Assembly: GCA_033239525.1 (NCBI GenBank)
Contig: BSYO01000033.1
Coordinates: 8,919,501-8,983,500, forward strand
Direction of reading: 5' to 3'
Origin: Nepenthes gracilis
Taxonomy: Eukaryota > Streptophyta > Magnoliopsida > Caryophyllales > Nepenthaceae
DNA length: 64,000 nucleotides
The position numbers and the translations under genes were made by a program. The notes beneath the pieces are model-generated. The model was not told the DNA's origin. It was given only the letters and a program-made list of their open reading frames with translations, and made no database searches. This document shows, in pieces, positions 12,061-23,598 of the stretch; the stretch's first letter is position 1, and every line of letters starts with the position of its first letter.

Positions 12061-13099
12061 TAGATTTTATTTTGCTATATTAGTGGTGCGTGTGTTTCAA
12101 ATCTCAAGACATTAATCTTTTCAACCTTCTTTGCTCACCCTAAAATTTCAACTACACACTACTTAGCAATCACAACTCTCCCCACAATGGCTTCTGCTAT
12201 CACCTTGGCAAACTCGGCCTAAGCAACCTCCAAGTGGACGGCAACCTCAACCTCAGGCCTAAGAACCAACACCCTACATCTCTTACTTGAAGTGCAGCAT
12301 CCTATCAATGATAACAAGAGTTTTGATGGTATCTTGAAACATGAAAGGAAATCATTAAGTCCCAACAGACCAGAAAACAATAACGAAGGCAGATGAATCT
12401 ATAAAGACTTGCCTATTGGGTTTGATCACTCCATTATAGGTGGGTCAACAAATGGACGTATCACCAGAGGATCGTACAGAATTTGTACGATATTCAGAGT
12501 ACTGCAAACTGACTGTAGCAAAGACCGGAGAGGCCATTTGCCTGAATAGGCAAATCTTAGGGTGTTTGCGCGTGCTCCATGCATACAACAAATAACTAGA
12601 AGAGCAGCAAGAATGCTGCTCTTGTGCCGACCAACCAGAAAGCAAAAAGTCGGTTGGCCAGACAGCATGATGGGAAAAGAGACTGGTGACAATCGAGGAC
12701 CCTAGGTGATGGCCGTGAACAACAAGTGGCGATGGCCAAAGAAACTAGTGATGACCAAGGATACTAGGCAATGGCTAAGAATACTAGTCGATGGCCAAAG
12801 AGACTAGTGATGACCGAACACACTAGGGGATGGTCGAGGATAGCTTGTCCTGGAAAGTTGACGCTGACCGTGCAAAGCCATTGACTTTTCAGGGTTGGCA
12901 GGCTCTGCAGAGCAAGTAGCGAACCTATAGGGTATGCGATGTCTATGTAGAGTAGGTTGACCTGCAGAGCATGCACCGTTTAGGGTAGCGCAATAATTGG
13001 TGAAGGCACAAGAAATGACGGAGTTGGTGTGACAACTCATCTGTAAGATCAAGCCAGGTGAGCAAATGAGATTTGGAGATAGAGTCATTATAAAAATTC
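12061..13099. other. No gene recognised; contains a 59-bp-period repeat
   Basis: An in-frame ATG at about 12188 gives only a short open stretch before a stop, with no family resemblance. Two units starting gatggccaaaga lie at 12731-12770 and 12790-12829. The rest is probably the U3 part of the LTR-like region that follows, but its 5' end was not found. Confidence 0.4.
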
Positions 13100-13609
13100 A
13101 CCAAGCGCTTCAGAAGAACGCAGTGGTAGACAGAAGTTGCAGCAGCAATAGTTGTGGTGGACCGTGAAAGGAGAATGAAACAAAGTAGAGTGCAGAAGGG
13201 AGCTCTTATCGTTCGCTATCTACCGCCACACTTATAAAATCAGTGAATAAAAAGTATCATCAGTCAGAGGAGTGAGAGAAGAAAAACTAAGAGATAATAA
13301 GGAGTAAGAGTTTCATTACTCTGAAAATTATTTTTCTTATATTGTCTCAGGTATGTTGTAGGTATTCTGTCTTAGGGTTCTCTGTAACCGACTTTACATA
13401 GTGGATTTATTTTCGGAGTTTATCTCGTGATTTTTCCTTGATTAAGAAAGATTTTCACGTTAAAAATATTGTGCATTCTTTATTCATTGTACCTCCTAAA
13501 TTAGTGGCTAACAGTCGACTGAGGGATTCGGGTTTTCCTCTATGTGCCTATCGTTTTTGTCCATTCGGTTTTTGACCGACCAACCGACCGGGATTCCCTT
13601 ACCCCAACA
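13100..13609 (+). repeat. Copia-style LTR 3' part (R-U5)
   Basis: A TATA-like ttataaaa occurs at about 13235, followed by gagtttatctcgtga, a gattttcacgttaaa block and a ccccaaca terminus at 13609. The same order is seen, reverse complemented, in the paired LTRs at 14618-16029 and 16493-17948. No partner LTR or primer site was found on this strand, so a solo LTR or fragment is likely. The 5' limit is arbitrary. Confidence 0.45.
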
Positions 13610-13613
13610 TTAC

Positions 13614-14410
13614 CTCCTGATGTAGTCCATATTAGCATCAGCTAAAGGTCAGAAGGCATCTCCTGTAGCTGTGTGGAATCCACTGGCAAAGCCTCCACAA
13701 CATTTCCTCTGGCTAGCCCAGAGGGCTATGCACAGAGCTCGGGGAATAAGCCTCCACAACTGCGCCAGGCTCAAAGAGAGTTGTGACCACAGGAGCAAAA
13801 GGCTCCAAAAAGGCCTTCTCGTTGGTGGACTGAGCAGGAGTGTCAGCCTCTTGAATGATGCACTTCGAAAAAAATCTCTTCAGCAATTGACATAGACTGG
13901 ACGGGAGTAACAAACTTGTGAGCTGTAGGATCCGGGAACACCTCCTCTGCAGCATCTGCGAGAGCAACGAAGTTAGGACCAATGGGCTCTGAGCAACCTC
14001 CTTAGCGGCAGTCACTGCCAGAGAGAGAATCGGAAGCAATGGGCTTCAAGATGACCTCTTCCACAGCAGACCCCATGAGAATAGTGGCCTCGTGAGGAAT
14101 GGGCATTCCATAGTACTCCGAGAACGGACACTTAGACCTCCATCAGTGAAGCAGACCGATATTTATTGAAGACTCAAATCTCGACATCACCTTCACTGGT
14201 TGTAGAAGCAGCAGCGGAAGCTTGGCATCTCTTGGCGGCCATATCATCCCAAAGCAAAGAAGTTGAAGAGATGAAACGATGAAAGCAGGTCAAAGCAAAG
14301 GCATGCCGTTCGGAGAACAAAGTAGAGTGAAGCCCAGGGAGAAATGAACCACCCTTTTTCCCACAAAAGCTATCCAAGGTGAAAATTTCATCTCGGGTAG
14401 TATGGTGCAT
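13614..14410 (-). pseudogene. Unrecognised coding-like relic on the minus strand
   Basis: Two overlapping minus-strand open stretches (13713-14039, 108 codons; 14174-14410, 78 codons) are rich in Ala, Glu and Ser. Their composition resembles the acidic linker of the antisense reading frames at 36-39 kb. No catalytic motif or fold signature is visible. It abuts the minus-strand LTR element at 14618. It may be a remnant of an additional retrotransposon ORF; it could also be chance openness. Confidence 0.25.
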
Positions 14411-14617
14411 TAATGAAACACGTAGCCCCAGTCCTTTCGAGTGGCCAAAACAATCATCTGGCTAAATTTCCAAGTTAGCCGTATAAAAAAAAAAAAAAAA
14501 ACACAACAAAAATAGTCTCTGCATGGTATCAACGGATATAAAATGAAGTCATCACATCGGTTTTTAACTTAACAGATCGTTCGAAAGGAATAGTTCAGAC
14601 ACCCCACCTATTAAATG

Positions 14618-16029
14618 TGTTGGGGTTCGACACCCGGATTTGGTGCAGTGAAAACCTGAACCTCCTCGTCAGCTACCAATTTAGTAAGCACAAGGAACAA
14701 AAGAGATGCACAATATTTTTTAACATGGAAACCCCTTCTTAATTAAGGGGAAAAAATCACGTGATAAATTCCAAAAATTTTCATTATATAAAATTGATTA
14801 CAAAAACCCCGAGATAAAATACCAACAACCCACTCTGACTACAAAGCCTCCGAATAACAGACAACAATAAAAACAATCACTAAAAGTAAGGAAACTCTCA
14901 TTTCCTCTTATCACTCTGTTCTACCCTTCTCCTTCTTCTCACTGTGGTGCTCTTTACTCACAGACATTTTACAAGTGTGGTGAAACGGCAACCTCTGTTT
15001 CACCCCTGCACACATGCGGCCTGGCGTACAGCGTCCCTGGTGATTTTTCACACACCAGTACAACCCTTGGTGCCTAGCAGACTGGCTGTTGGTGATTTCT
15101 CACACCTTTCATCTGAAACTCCTGGTGCACCTTTATAATGACCCAACTCCACCAAATCCAATCTACTCAATGGGATCGTCCCTGTCATTTTTGTGCCTTC
15201 ACCAGTTCCCAAACTTCCTGCAAACAGCGTCCTACTCTACTGTTCAGAAGATGTGCCCTGCAAGTCAACTTCCTACTCTAAAAATCCTGCCACTAACTCT
15301 ACTGCACAGAATCAGCCGGTTAACCTCCTTTTGACCGGTAGGCCATCCTCTAACAGCATTTCCTATGCAAGTGATAAGTCTGCACCATGCTTTCATTAGA
15401 GTCCTCAAGTTTATACAGCACAAACGTCCTCAAACATTATCCCATGTCCTTGGGCGTTATTCATAGTCTTCGACCATGAGATGATGTCCTTAGGCGTTAC
15501 CGCACTCAGCAACCTTGGGTCATCTGCACCTCGATCGTTTTTATACCGGTAAATTCCTAACTTACCACTCCAACAAATTACACTCCAGAAATCACACTCC
15601 TGGATTTCCTCTCCGAAAATCCACTCCGGATTTCCCATTCTGGAGAACTTCTCTCCGGAGAAACCACTTCGGATTTTCCTCTCCGGCAATTCACTCCGGA
15701 ATTTGCCACTCCGAAAATCCTCTCCCACAAATTTCTCTCCTAAATTTGTCACTCCGAGATTTGCCCACCTAGAAAATAGTCACCCTCTGAGATTGGCCTT
15801 CTCCGGCAAATAAACTCCTTTGAGATTTGTCTTCTCGGCAAATGGTCGTCCTCCGAGATTTGCATTCTCCGGCAAATGGACTCCTCTGAGATTTGCCTTC
15901 TTCGGCAAACAGTCTTCCTAGTCTTTACTACAACCAGTTTGCAGCACTCCAATCATCACACAAAACCCGTGTGATCCAATAACGCGTCCGTTTGTATAGT
16001 CACCCATAAGGGAGTGACTAATCACAACA
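14618..16029 (-). repeat. 3' LTR of the non-autonomous element
   Basis: It matches 16493-17948 over its length with many substitutions and small indels. It contains a block of imperfect repeats at about 15590-15770 (variants of ctccggatttcc) and a second set at 15780-15915 built on gagatttgccttctccggcaa with a period of about 35 bp. These explain the repetitive minus-strand frame at 15749-15952, which is not a gene. Confidence 0.75.
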
Positions 16030-16492
16030 AACTTCCCCTTACTACATTGTGGAAAAAACCTTGCCTTTTCCATGCAACCGTCATCGCTTGCCTTCCGACA
16101 GCTTTTCCTCAACTGGAATTTCGGCGTTGGCCTCCGCAAGCCTAAATAATACATTCTTTCGCTCCACTGAATTTGGAGTAGTCCAACTCCCCTTCAACTT
16201 CTTCCCCGCAGTCGAATCATTCTTCCTTATATTTTGCCTTGGCCACCTCAGCTCCGCCGTTGGCCCTGCACAACTCCACCATTAGCCCTGCATAACTCCG
16301 CCTTTAGCCCTATTTAGCTCCGCCCTTAACCATGCTGCCTTTGTGCTTTTACCATTCCTTTCCTTGCCACACCAAATGGAAAACTCCTCGACAACAACAC
16401 CAATAAGCCCTGAGACACTATCAACCTGGCCCTCTGATACCATTTGTTGGTATCAAAAGAGGGCTTGACCGTAACCAGTCTCTGATACCACT
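16030..16492 (-). other. 463-bp interior with primer site and second primer-like motif
   Basis: Minus-strand reading from the 5' LTR gives tggtatcagag (16480-16490), then 46 nt further tggtatcagaggg (16431-16443). Between them gatacca is present in inverted form, so 16431-16466 folds as a hairpin with arms ccctct...gatacca. The remainder carries a short imperfect repeat of the form gccctgcacaactccacc (about 16258-16325) and no ORF with similarity to gag. Confidence 0.7.
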
Positions 16493-17948
16493 TGCTAGGG
16501 TTTAACACCCAAATTCACCTAATCCGACGCAATGGAAACCCAAACCCTCCGTCATTGTCAGCTACTAATTTAGTCGGCACAAGGAACAAAAGAGATGCAC
16601 AATATTTTTAATGTGGAAACCCCTTCTCAATTTAGGAAAAAAATCACGGAACAAAATTTAAAAATTTTCACAATATAAGAATAACAATCACCAAGCATAA
16701 GAAAACTCTCCTTCCCTATTATCTTTCTATTTTTCTGTTCTTTTTTTTCTCACTGTGGTGCTCTCTACTCATAGACATTTTACAAGTGTGGTAAAATGGT
16801 CACATCTGTTTCACCCCCGCATACATACAACCTGACGCATAGCGCCCCTGGTCATTTCTCACATACCAGCACAGCCCTTGGTGCCTAACACACTGGATCT
16901 TTGTGATTTCTCATACCTTTCATCTGAAACTCCTAGTACGTCTTTATAATGACCCAACTCTACCAAATCACATCTACTCAACTGGCCATCTTGCAAATGA
17001 TCTATCACACTGTCTCTATTATTTCTACGCCTTCACCAGTTTTCGAACTTCCTGCAAATGTCGCATGCTCTGCACTGTTTACAAGACGTGCCCCTGCAAG
17101 TCAATTTCCGATTTGAAAAGCCTGCCACCAATTTTACTGCACAAACTTAGCCGGTCAACCTCCTGTTGACCGGCTGGCTATCCTCTAATTAACCTCCTGT
17201 TGATCGGTAGGCCGTCCTCTAGCAGTCTTTCCTGTGCAAGTGACAAGTCTACACCATGCTTTCATCAGAGTCCTTAGGCTTATACTGCACAAATGTCCTT
17301 GGACATTATCCCATGTCCTCGAGCGTTATTCATAGTCTTTGGTCATGAGATAATGTCCTCAGGCGTTACTACACTCAGCAACCTTTGGTTATCTACACCT
17401 CAGTCGTTTCCATACCGGTAATACCAACCAGAAAATTCCTAGCTTACCACTCCAGCAAACTGCACTCTGAAAATCGCAATGTTGGATTTCTACTCCGGAT
17501 TTCCTCTCCGAATTTCCTCTCCGGAGAAATCTACTCCATATTTCCCACTCCGAAGAACTCCTCGGAGAAACCACTCCGGATTTCTCTCTCCTGCAATTCG
17601 CTCCGGAATTTGCCACTCCGGAAATCCTCTCTAGATTTTCTCTCCGGCAAATTCTTCTCTGAAATTTTGTACTTTGAGATTTGCCCACCTAGCAAATAGT
17701 CACCCTTCGAGATTACCTTCTCCGGTAAGTAGACTCCTCCGAGATTTGCCTTCTCAGCAAACGGTCATCCTCTGAGATTTGCCTTCTCCGACAAATAGAC
17801 TCCTCCAAGATTTGCCTTCTTCGAAAAATGGTCTTCATGGTCTTTACTGCAGCCAATTTGCAATACTCCAATCATCACACAAAACCCGTGTAATCCGATA
17901 ACGTGTCCTTTTGTATAGTCACCCACAAGGAAATGATCAATCCCAACA
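16493..17948 (-). repeat. 5' LTR of the non-autonomous element
   Basis: It is the partner of 14618-16029 and is immediately followed, on the minus strand, by the tRNA-Met primer site. The U5 part shows the ggtttccac-type motif and tgtgcatctcttttgttcc typical of Copia-style LTRs. The ctccgga-rich and gagatttgccttctc repeat blocks recur at about 17490-17640 and 17680-17840. On the LTR alone it cannot be assigned firmly to Copia or gypsy. Confidence 0.75.
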
Positions 17949-19648
17949 AAATATTCTAGTTAGACCATAATACAACCCCTTAACCCGAGGTTTGGCCTCC
18001 AAGGCCGTGGACTTAATGATGAATCAAGAAATAAAATGGAGTCCAAACCTAAAATATTAGAGCTTAGGAAATCAAAAGACCTGATACGCCAGATAATGGG
18101 TTATCAAGTAACCCAGGGTGTCAAAATTTCAAGATATCAGAAGATTTGAAATTCTAGAGACAAAAGACTCGAGATGTTAGGATAGGCTCGCTTGAAAGCT
18201 TTAATCTTTACACGAGGGGCTCACCAACTGGCATGCCATAATAATATTAGCAAAGAAACTATACAATAAAAGATGGTTTATTGAGCAATAATTAATATTT
18301 ATTTTTGCTAATCACATGAACAATATAGTGACAATCAAGACTACGATTATGGAGGTATGGTACCGATAGTTTAATTCATGATGGGAACATTTCTTTAGTC
18401 TGTAAATACCTCTCATACTCCCCATGATCCGAGGTAGACATACCTGCACAAATGTTTCCTTAATAGGTCTAGCACTTCAACAAGTACCAAACTTTTTTCG
18501 TACAGAATGAGACTAGCCTCAAAGAGGCGAACAAATCCTACAGCAATGAAAAACACAAGTCCAAAATCCGAAAAAGAATTCCAAGTATTTCTACTAAATA
18601 TTTTAAACCATGAGACGTTCAATCTTTTCCTTATCTTCTTCTCCTTCTCCACGTGAAAGAAATGTACAGATTCAGCTTTAAAAACTTTGATTACAAAATT
18701 ATTATTGTACCTCTCAAAAAGGGTTATTGAAAAACACTCCAAGGACCCTCTTCTACGACAAGTTAATATTTTTCATAAGGCCCTGTCCTCATTCCTCGGA
18801 ACTTATGACTACTCTTTCGCTACAAAATGTCACCGACATGTTAATTTGTCTTACTAAAATTATTTCCAACGATGTGACTTTTTTTGTGTTTGCGGTAATC
18901 ATGATTCAGATGTTTTTAACCTATAGCTTGTTCCATAATATTTTGTTGATTACTAATATCTTGTAGCAAAATTTATTGACTTAAGCTAAGGAAAACACCC
19001 TAGAAAAATCATGATACACAAAATAGTAAAAAGCGAACAGGAAACGTTGTTCAAAATTGAAAAATATTTCAGGTTCATTAAAATTTTAAAACATTAAATA
19101 CAATAGTATCACGACAAGGGGGGAAAAAAGAGTGTAAAAAATATTCTATTACTTACCATCTTCTCCTTATTAAAATATTCGACACTTTCCTGTAATTTCT
19201 CAGCCTTTTTTTCTCTCTCTCTCTCTCATTTTATCCGTACTTTTCGTTTTAATATTACTTTTACGGTATGCAAAAATCTTACGAAATTAATCGTATTTCA
19301 ATGCTAATCAAAATTTGTTAACATTATGTGCAATTACCATATTTGTCAAAATATGACCTATCTAGAATATTTTTTCCACACTAAAAAACTAATACTAAAA
19401 TCAAAATAAATAAATAAATGGAAAAACTAGAGGGCATAAGCTATAGCGGTAAAGCTCCGTATCAAATAAATCCACAGGGTACTAAAGCTCCATTAACTTT
19501 TTGTATTATTTTTTAATATTTGACACATATATAAAAATCAGTCAATAAAAATATTTTTCTGATTTCTAAAAAATTTAAGCATAAACTCTAATAAATAATT
19601 TCTAGTTTTTAAAAGAGGAAAGTAATTTTAAAAATTCATCCACTATTT
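17949..19648. other. No gene recognised
   Basis: AT-rich DNA with only short frames on either strand, none with a recognisable family. A (ct)n microsatellite lies at about 19211-19228. The last bases, aaaat at 19649-19653, are the left copy of the target duplication of the large gypsy element. Confidence 0.5.
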
Positions 19649-19653
19649 AAAAT

Positions 19654-20139
19654 TGATGGGCCTTGTAATCTTATGGGTTGAACCAGAGAAGAGCCCGTTT
19701 GTCGAAATGCCCAATGGGCCGAGGCCCAGCGAGACCCTACGAGGCGAGAGGCCCTAAAGGCTCCACAACTGACCCAGTCATGGCCCAACTCGTAACAAGT
19801 AGACAAAGGCAGACAATAAGCAATCCCAGCAGATATCCCAAGTGGTCTAGCCAATCGCGGCACAGGGAGCTCTCTAACCTGATGGTCGACAATCTGGTCA
19901 CAGCAGTATACGCATGCAGGCGACACCTGCAGCTACCAACGGAATAGTCTAGCAAATGTCCAATAAGGACCACCCATTGTCACATAATCGCCCTAAAACG
20001 ACAACTGATATCGGCTGCCTCCACAATCATTGGGACAGTCCAACAAATCTTAGTCGGACAGTTATCATCAGTCTTGGCACCAAAGCCACATCGGCACCAG
20101 CATTACAAATACTGTTCACCCCTGCCGGTGAAGGGGGAG
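19654..20139 (+). repeat. 5' LTR of the Tat-like element, first part
   Basis: It matches 40848-41337 of the 3' LTR from tgatgggccttgtaatc to the cctgccggtgaagggggag block. It is cut off at 20139 by the nested element, and the LTR resumes at 25548. Confidence 0.9.
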
Positions 20140-22091
20140 TGTAAGGATCAAGTTTTTTATGATTTAGTCTCTCAACCCTAATGAAAAAATTAGCCTAGAT
20201 AGCATGTTGACTGGATTGACTTGTTGACCGGCCTTAATAGAAAAATAGCCAATGATGATATATGATAATGACTGAGAAAGTTAGTAATCGATCGATGTAG
20301 ATAATAGAGACCGAAATAGTTGTTAATGACTAAGGTAGCTTACAATCGGCTGAAGTAGGAAGTTGAACGAATTTGGCGTATAGTTGATCGGCTTTAATGG
20401 AAAAATTTTTGAAGAGGATTTTCAGAGAGGATTGAGTAAATTTCTAAAGAAGATTTTCAGAGAAGATAGAAGACAAGAATAAAACATTGTCCGGATAAGA
20501 TAATTGACTCGACAAAAATAGTTGACCAAAATTAAAGTAATCAGAGAGCTAACCAAAATAACCACAAAAACACAGCTGAAAATTAAACAGTAACACTCGA
20601 GGACTTGGAAAAAAAGACCAAGGTTGTTTGAGAAGAATCCGAGGACATCATAAATAGTCTGATGACTCATAATAAGATCGAAAACTCTAAGTATAAATGG
20701 CAGTTAGTAAGGCAATCATCAAAATCAGTGTAAATTATACCCTACTCCCACCTACTCTGTTGACATTCTAAAAGAGAAGATTTAGTGGAAAAAGAAATAC
20801 CAAATTGGTGACTTGCTCTCACCCACTCACACCTATCCCGTTGCCTATAAATACCGGAGTTAGGAATTAATAAAAAACGCTACAAAACCGAAGAGAAACA
20901 CGAAGGAGGAGGGAAAGAATTCCATACTAGACTTGGGTAAGGGAGTTCGTAGATCAGGCAAGTGTACCCCATATTTTGTCTTTAGCTGTTTTCTTGTCTA
21001 CCTGATGTTATTCTAGAGTTCTTTTTTCATGATTTTACGTAATGCATATCATGGTGATTACTGTCATATTTATAAAGAAATTTCATGATCAGCACATGTA
21101 TTATATTTTATATGTATGATTTAGTTTCATGGCTCATGCTTGAAAATTGTGCACAGAAAAGTTATCTTGCATGTTTAATTACTATTAACGAACCAGTTTG
21201 CATGATTAAGATCTCACCCGTTTGCATGATATTTGCTGCTTGTAAAAGTAGAGATTGCATGTTTTAAGGACTCGGTCATTTAAAGCTCATGATTTGAAAG
21301 GAAAATCGGTTTTGATACATGATGCCCGAGAGTTACAAGCCTAATATGTAACCGTATTTGAGATATGATGGTCGAGAGTTGTAGACCTAAAATGTAGCCG
21401 TATTTGAGATATGATGGCCGAGAGTTATAGGCCTAAAATGTAACCGGTTTTTAGCATTTGGTTTTGGATTTGCATTCACTTTGGAATCTAGTTTCGCATG
21501 AAAATGTCTTATTCCCATGTATGATACTTCTGTATGCAAAATGCTTTCATTCCATTTAATGCTATAATTATCGATGTTTTCTACATTGGTACCTTACTGA
21601 GCTATCGCTCACTCATTGCTATTTTTTTTATTCTCAAATGACCAAAAACTTATGCCGGACGAGAAAGAGTGAAGTCGAACTATCTAGCTTGGTAGGAAGG
21701 CCAATCGAGATTTATGTAGCAATGCATGACCGACCTTGATGTATTTTGAGATATTCTGAAAACTTATGTATAATGATTCTGCTATGTAAATAAAATGGAT
21801 ATTTAGATGCTTCAGCAAAATTGTTATGGTTTAAAAAATTTTGGTTTCTAGTGGCATCTTGTACATCTTTGGTTTTGTTCTCTAACCGACCGACCTTGAA
21901 CATCAGACGGTCACATTGTGACCGACTTTAATGAGGCCGACTTAATGACCAGCCATTTGCGATCCCATGCATGCAAACGAAAATTTTATGTCCACCTAAT
22001 TATATGCCATTTGTCCCGAGTTGAATATCCTGACTATAGGTATGTTTATGTGATGGAAGTCATATGGTGGACTATAACCCGTTTCGTCACA
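20140..22091 (+). repeat. 5' LTR of the nested chromovirus
   Basis: It aligns end to end with 23599-25542. A set of imperfect repeats (gatggccgagagttgtaggcctaaaatgta type, about 42 bp) lies at 21320-21445. After its end, ttatatcagaaa at about 22095-22106 is a decayed version of the tRNA-Met primer motif tggtatcagagc. Confidence 0.88.
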
Positions 22092-23598
22092 AATTATATC
22101 AGAAAAATGAGATACCTTAAGGTTGATCGATCTTAAAGCGGAAGTTTAGGTTTAAGCTAAGTGGAAGTGAGATAAGGGTGATTAGGAATAGATGGAAAGT
22201 TGAGATGATTAATCCTTTTAAGGCAGAGGTAGATATTAAGGGCCGTGGTGTTACTTTTGGCCAAGATGAAAATTAAGAACCGAGGAAAATATTAATGACC
22301 GAGGTGTAAAGTGTATGAAGCTCGGGGTTTTAATCTTTAAATGCATTGAATAATTGTTAACCCCAGATTAAGGCTTTCAGTCGATTAATTAGTTTAGACA
22401 GGACAGTCTAACTAAATGATGGGTGATAGGACAGGAAGATGGTAGAACTTGGAAGCCTACGGGTCCATAGCCCTGGGTTATAAGGAATGAATTGTTAGAT
22501 AAATGAATATTGGGATTCGATAGGCAATTTGTTAAATCAATTATGAGGCTTAATGTTTCTTAAAACCAATCTGCATTTGGAAAAATGTTAAGGATGAATT
22601 TGGATATGTGTCTAAGGTAGCCTTCGAATAAAGATGCCAGTTGGTTGGAGGGAGTATTATTTTGCCTTTTATGGATCTATAGAAGATTAAAGCAATGATT
22701 AAATTAGGACAGACTTGATTGATGTCGCAAGGGTGCGCAATTTTTCTTAGGAATTTGATAAGCGATCCAATAAATAATTTGTTGAGGGTTCCTCGAGGAT
22801 AGTAATATCCATAGAAAATTTAGTTGGAAGTTATCAGAATATGTTAAAATAATAAATACAAGAAAAAGTTAAGTTCTTGAAATTGAAGTTTTGCAATGAC
22901 GGCTCCAGGAATAAACTTTGAAACTTAGCTTGAGCATTATTTCGACATTTGGAGTCTATATCCTAGATGAATTTAAAGATTATAAACTTGGCAGTAATTG
23001 TATCAATACCATTAGGACTTTCTTAGGCCAGTTGATACTACGCTAAGTGGCTGATATGGGCTAATAGATATAAATCACAAGTAGATTTTTGAGGTATTAG
23101 TAAATGGTTAATCAAAATAGCGAAGCAGAAGTGTCTGGGCCCATAGATCTCAGAATCCGATTTGAGGTTCAAGGTGAATGACCATTTTCAAAATTGGAGA
23201 AAAAGCAAGATTGAGGCTCATTAGTTTGTTTGAGATTTCGTAGTAAGTCAGAGAGGTGGCTGATAGGATTGTTTAGTCTCTGAGTATAATGGATTATGAA
23301 GATGTTTCTCGCTGCCATGTATCGATAACTGATGAATTAAGTGTGGGATCAAAATAAGTTGTTGGGGATGAATAAAAATTTAGCCTTTTGACGAAGTTCC
23401 AGTTTAAAATTTTAGGAAAGTAAATCAAGTGTTGAGGAATGGAATGATTTCATTAGATAACATTCCTCAAATACATCATTAAAAATCAAGGAAGTAATCT
23501 GAGAACACGAAGAAGAACTTCAAGAGGAATATCCATAATTGTTGAATTTTGAGGTTTGTCGAATTTCGAGGATGAAATTCCTAAAAGTGAGGAAGAAT
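22092..23598 (+). pseudogene. Interior of nested element with chromodomain remnant
   Basis: Most of the 1.5 kb has no recognisable coding. At about 23396-23546, two adjacent frames give the end of an integrase chromodomain: DEVPV, then QVLRNGMISLDNI, then EHEEELQEEYP after a stop in place of the usual Trp. This is the standard C-terminal arrangement of chromovirus pol, which binds chromatin and directs integration. It identifies the parent lineage. Gag, protease, RT and the integrase core are missing, presumably by internal deletion. Confidence 0.7.

Larger units (their letters stand above)
14618..17948 (-). mobile_element. Non-autonomous LTR retrotransposon with long LTRs and tiny interior
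   Basis: Two direct copies of a ~1.4-kb sequence lie at 14618-16029 and 16493-17948. Read on the minus strand each starts tgttg and ends in CA (ccccaaca in the lower copy, ccctagca in the upper). The element is on the minus strand because, two bases after the upper copy's end, tggtatcagag (16480-16490, reverse complement) matches the 3' end of initiator tRNA-Met, the usual LTR-element primer site. On the minus strand the 3' LTR is preceded by aaggggaag, a weak polypurine tract. Only 463 bp separate the LTRs and they hold no gag or pol. The LTRs have diverged visibly, so the insertion is not recent. Flanks aaatg and aaata are a poor TSD. Confidence 0.75.

Noticed and set aside
12188..12300. 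ATG with MASAIT-type start resembling a plastid transit peptide
   Set aside because: Stops after 11 codons and no mature domain follows in any frame.
15749..15952. Repetitive minus-strand protein with RRRQISEE-like units
   Set aside because: It is the translation of the 35-bp LTR repeat.
16431..16490. Possible tRNA gene because of tggtatcagag
   Set aside because: Only the 3' terminal complement of tRNA-Met is present and no cloverleaf can be drawn. It is a primer-binding site.
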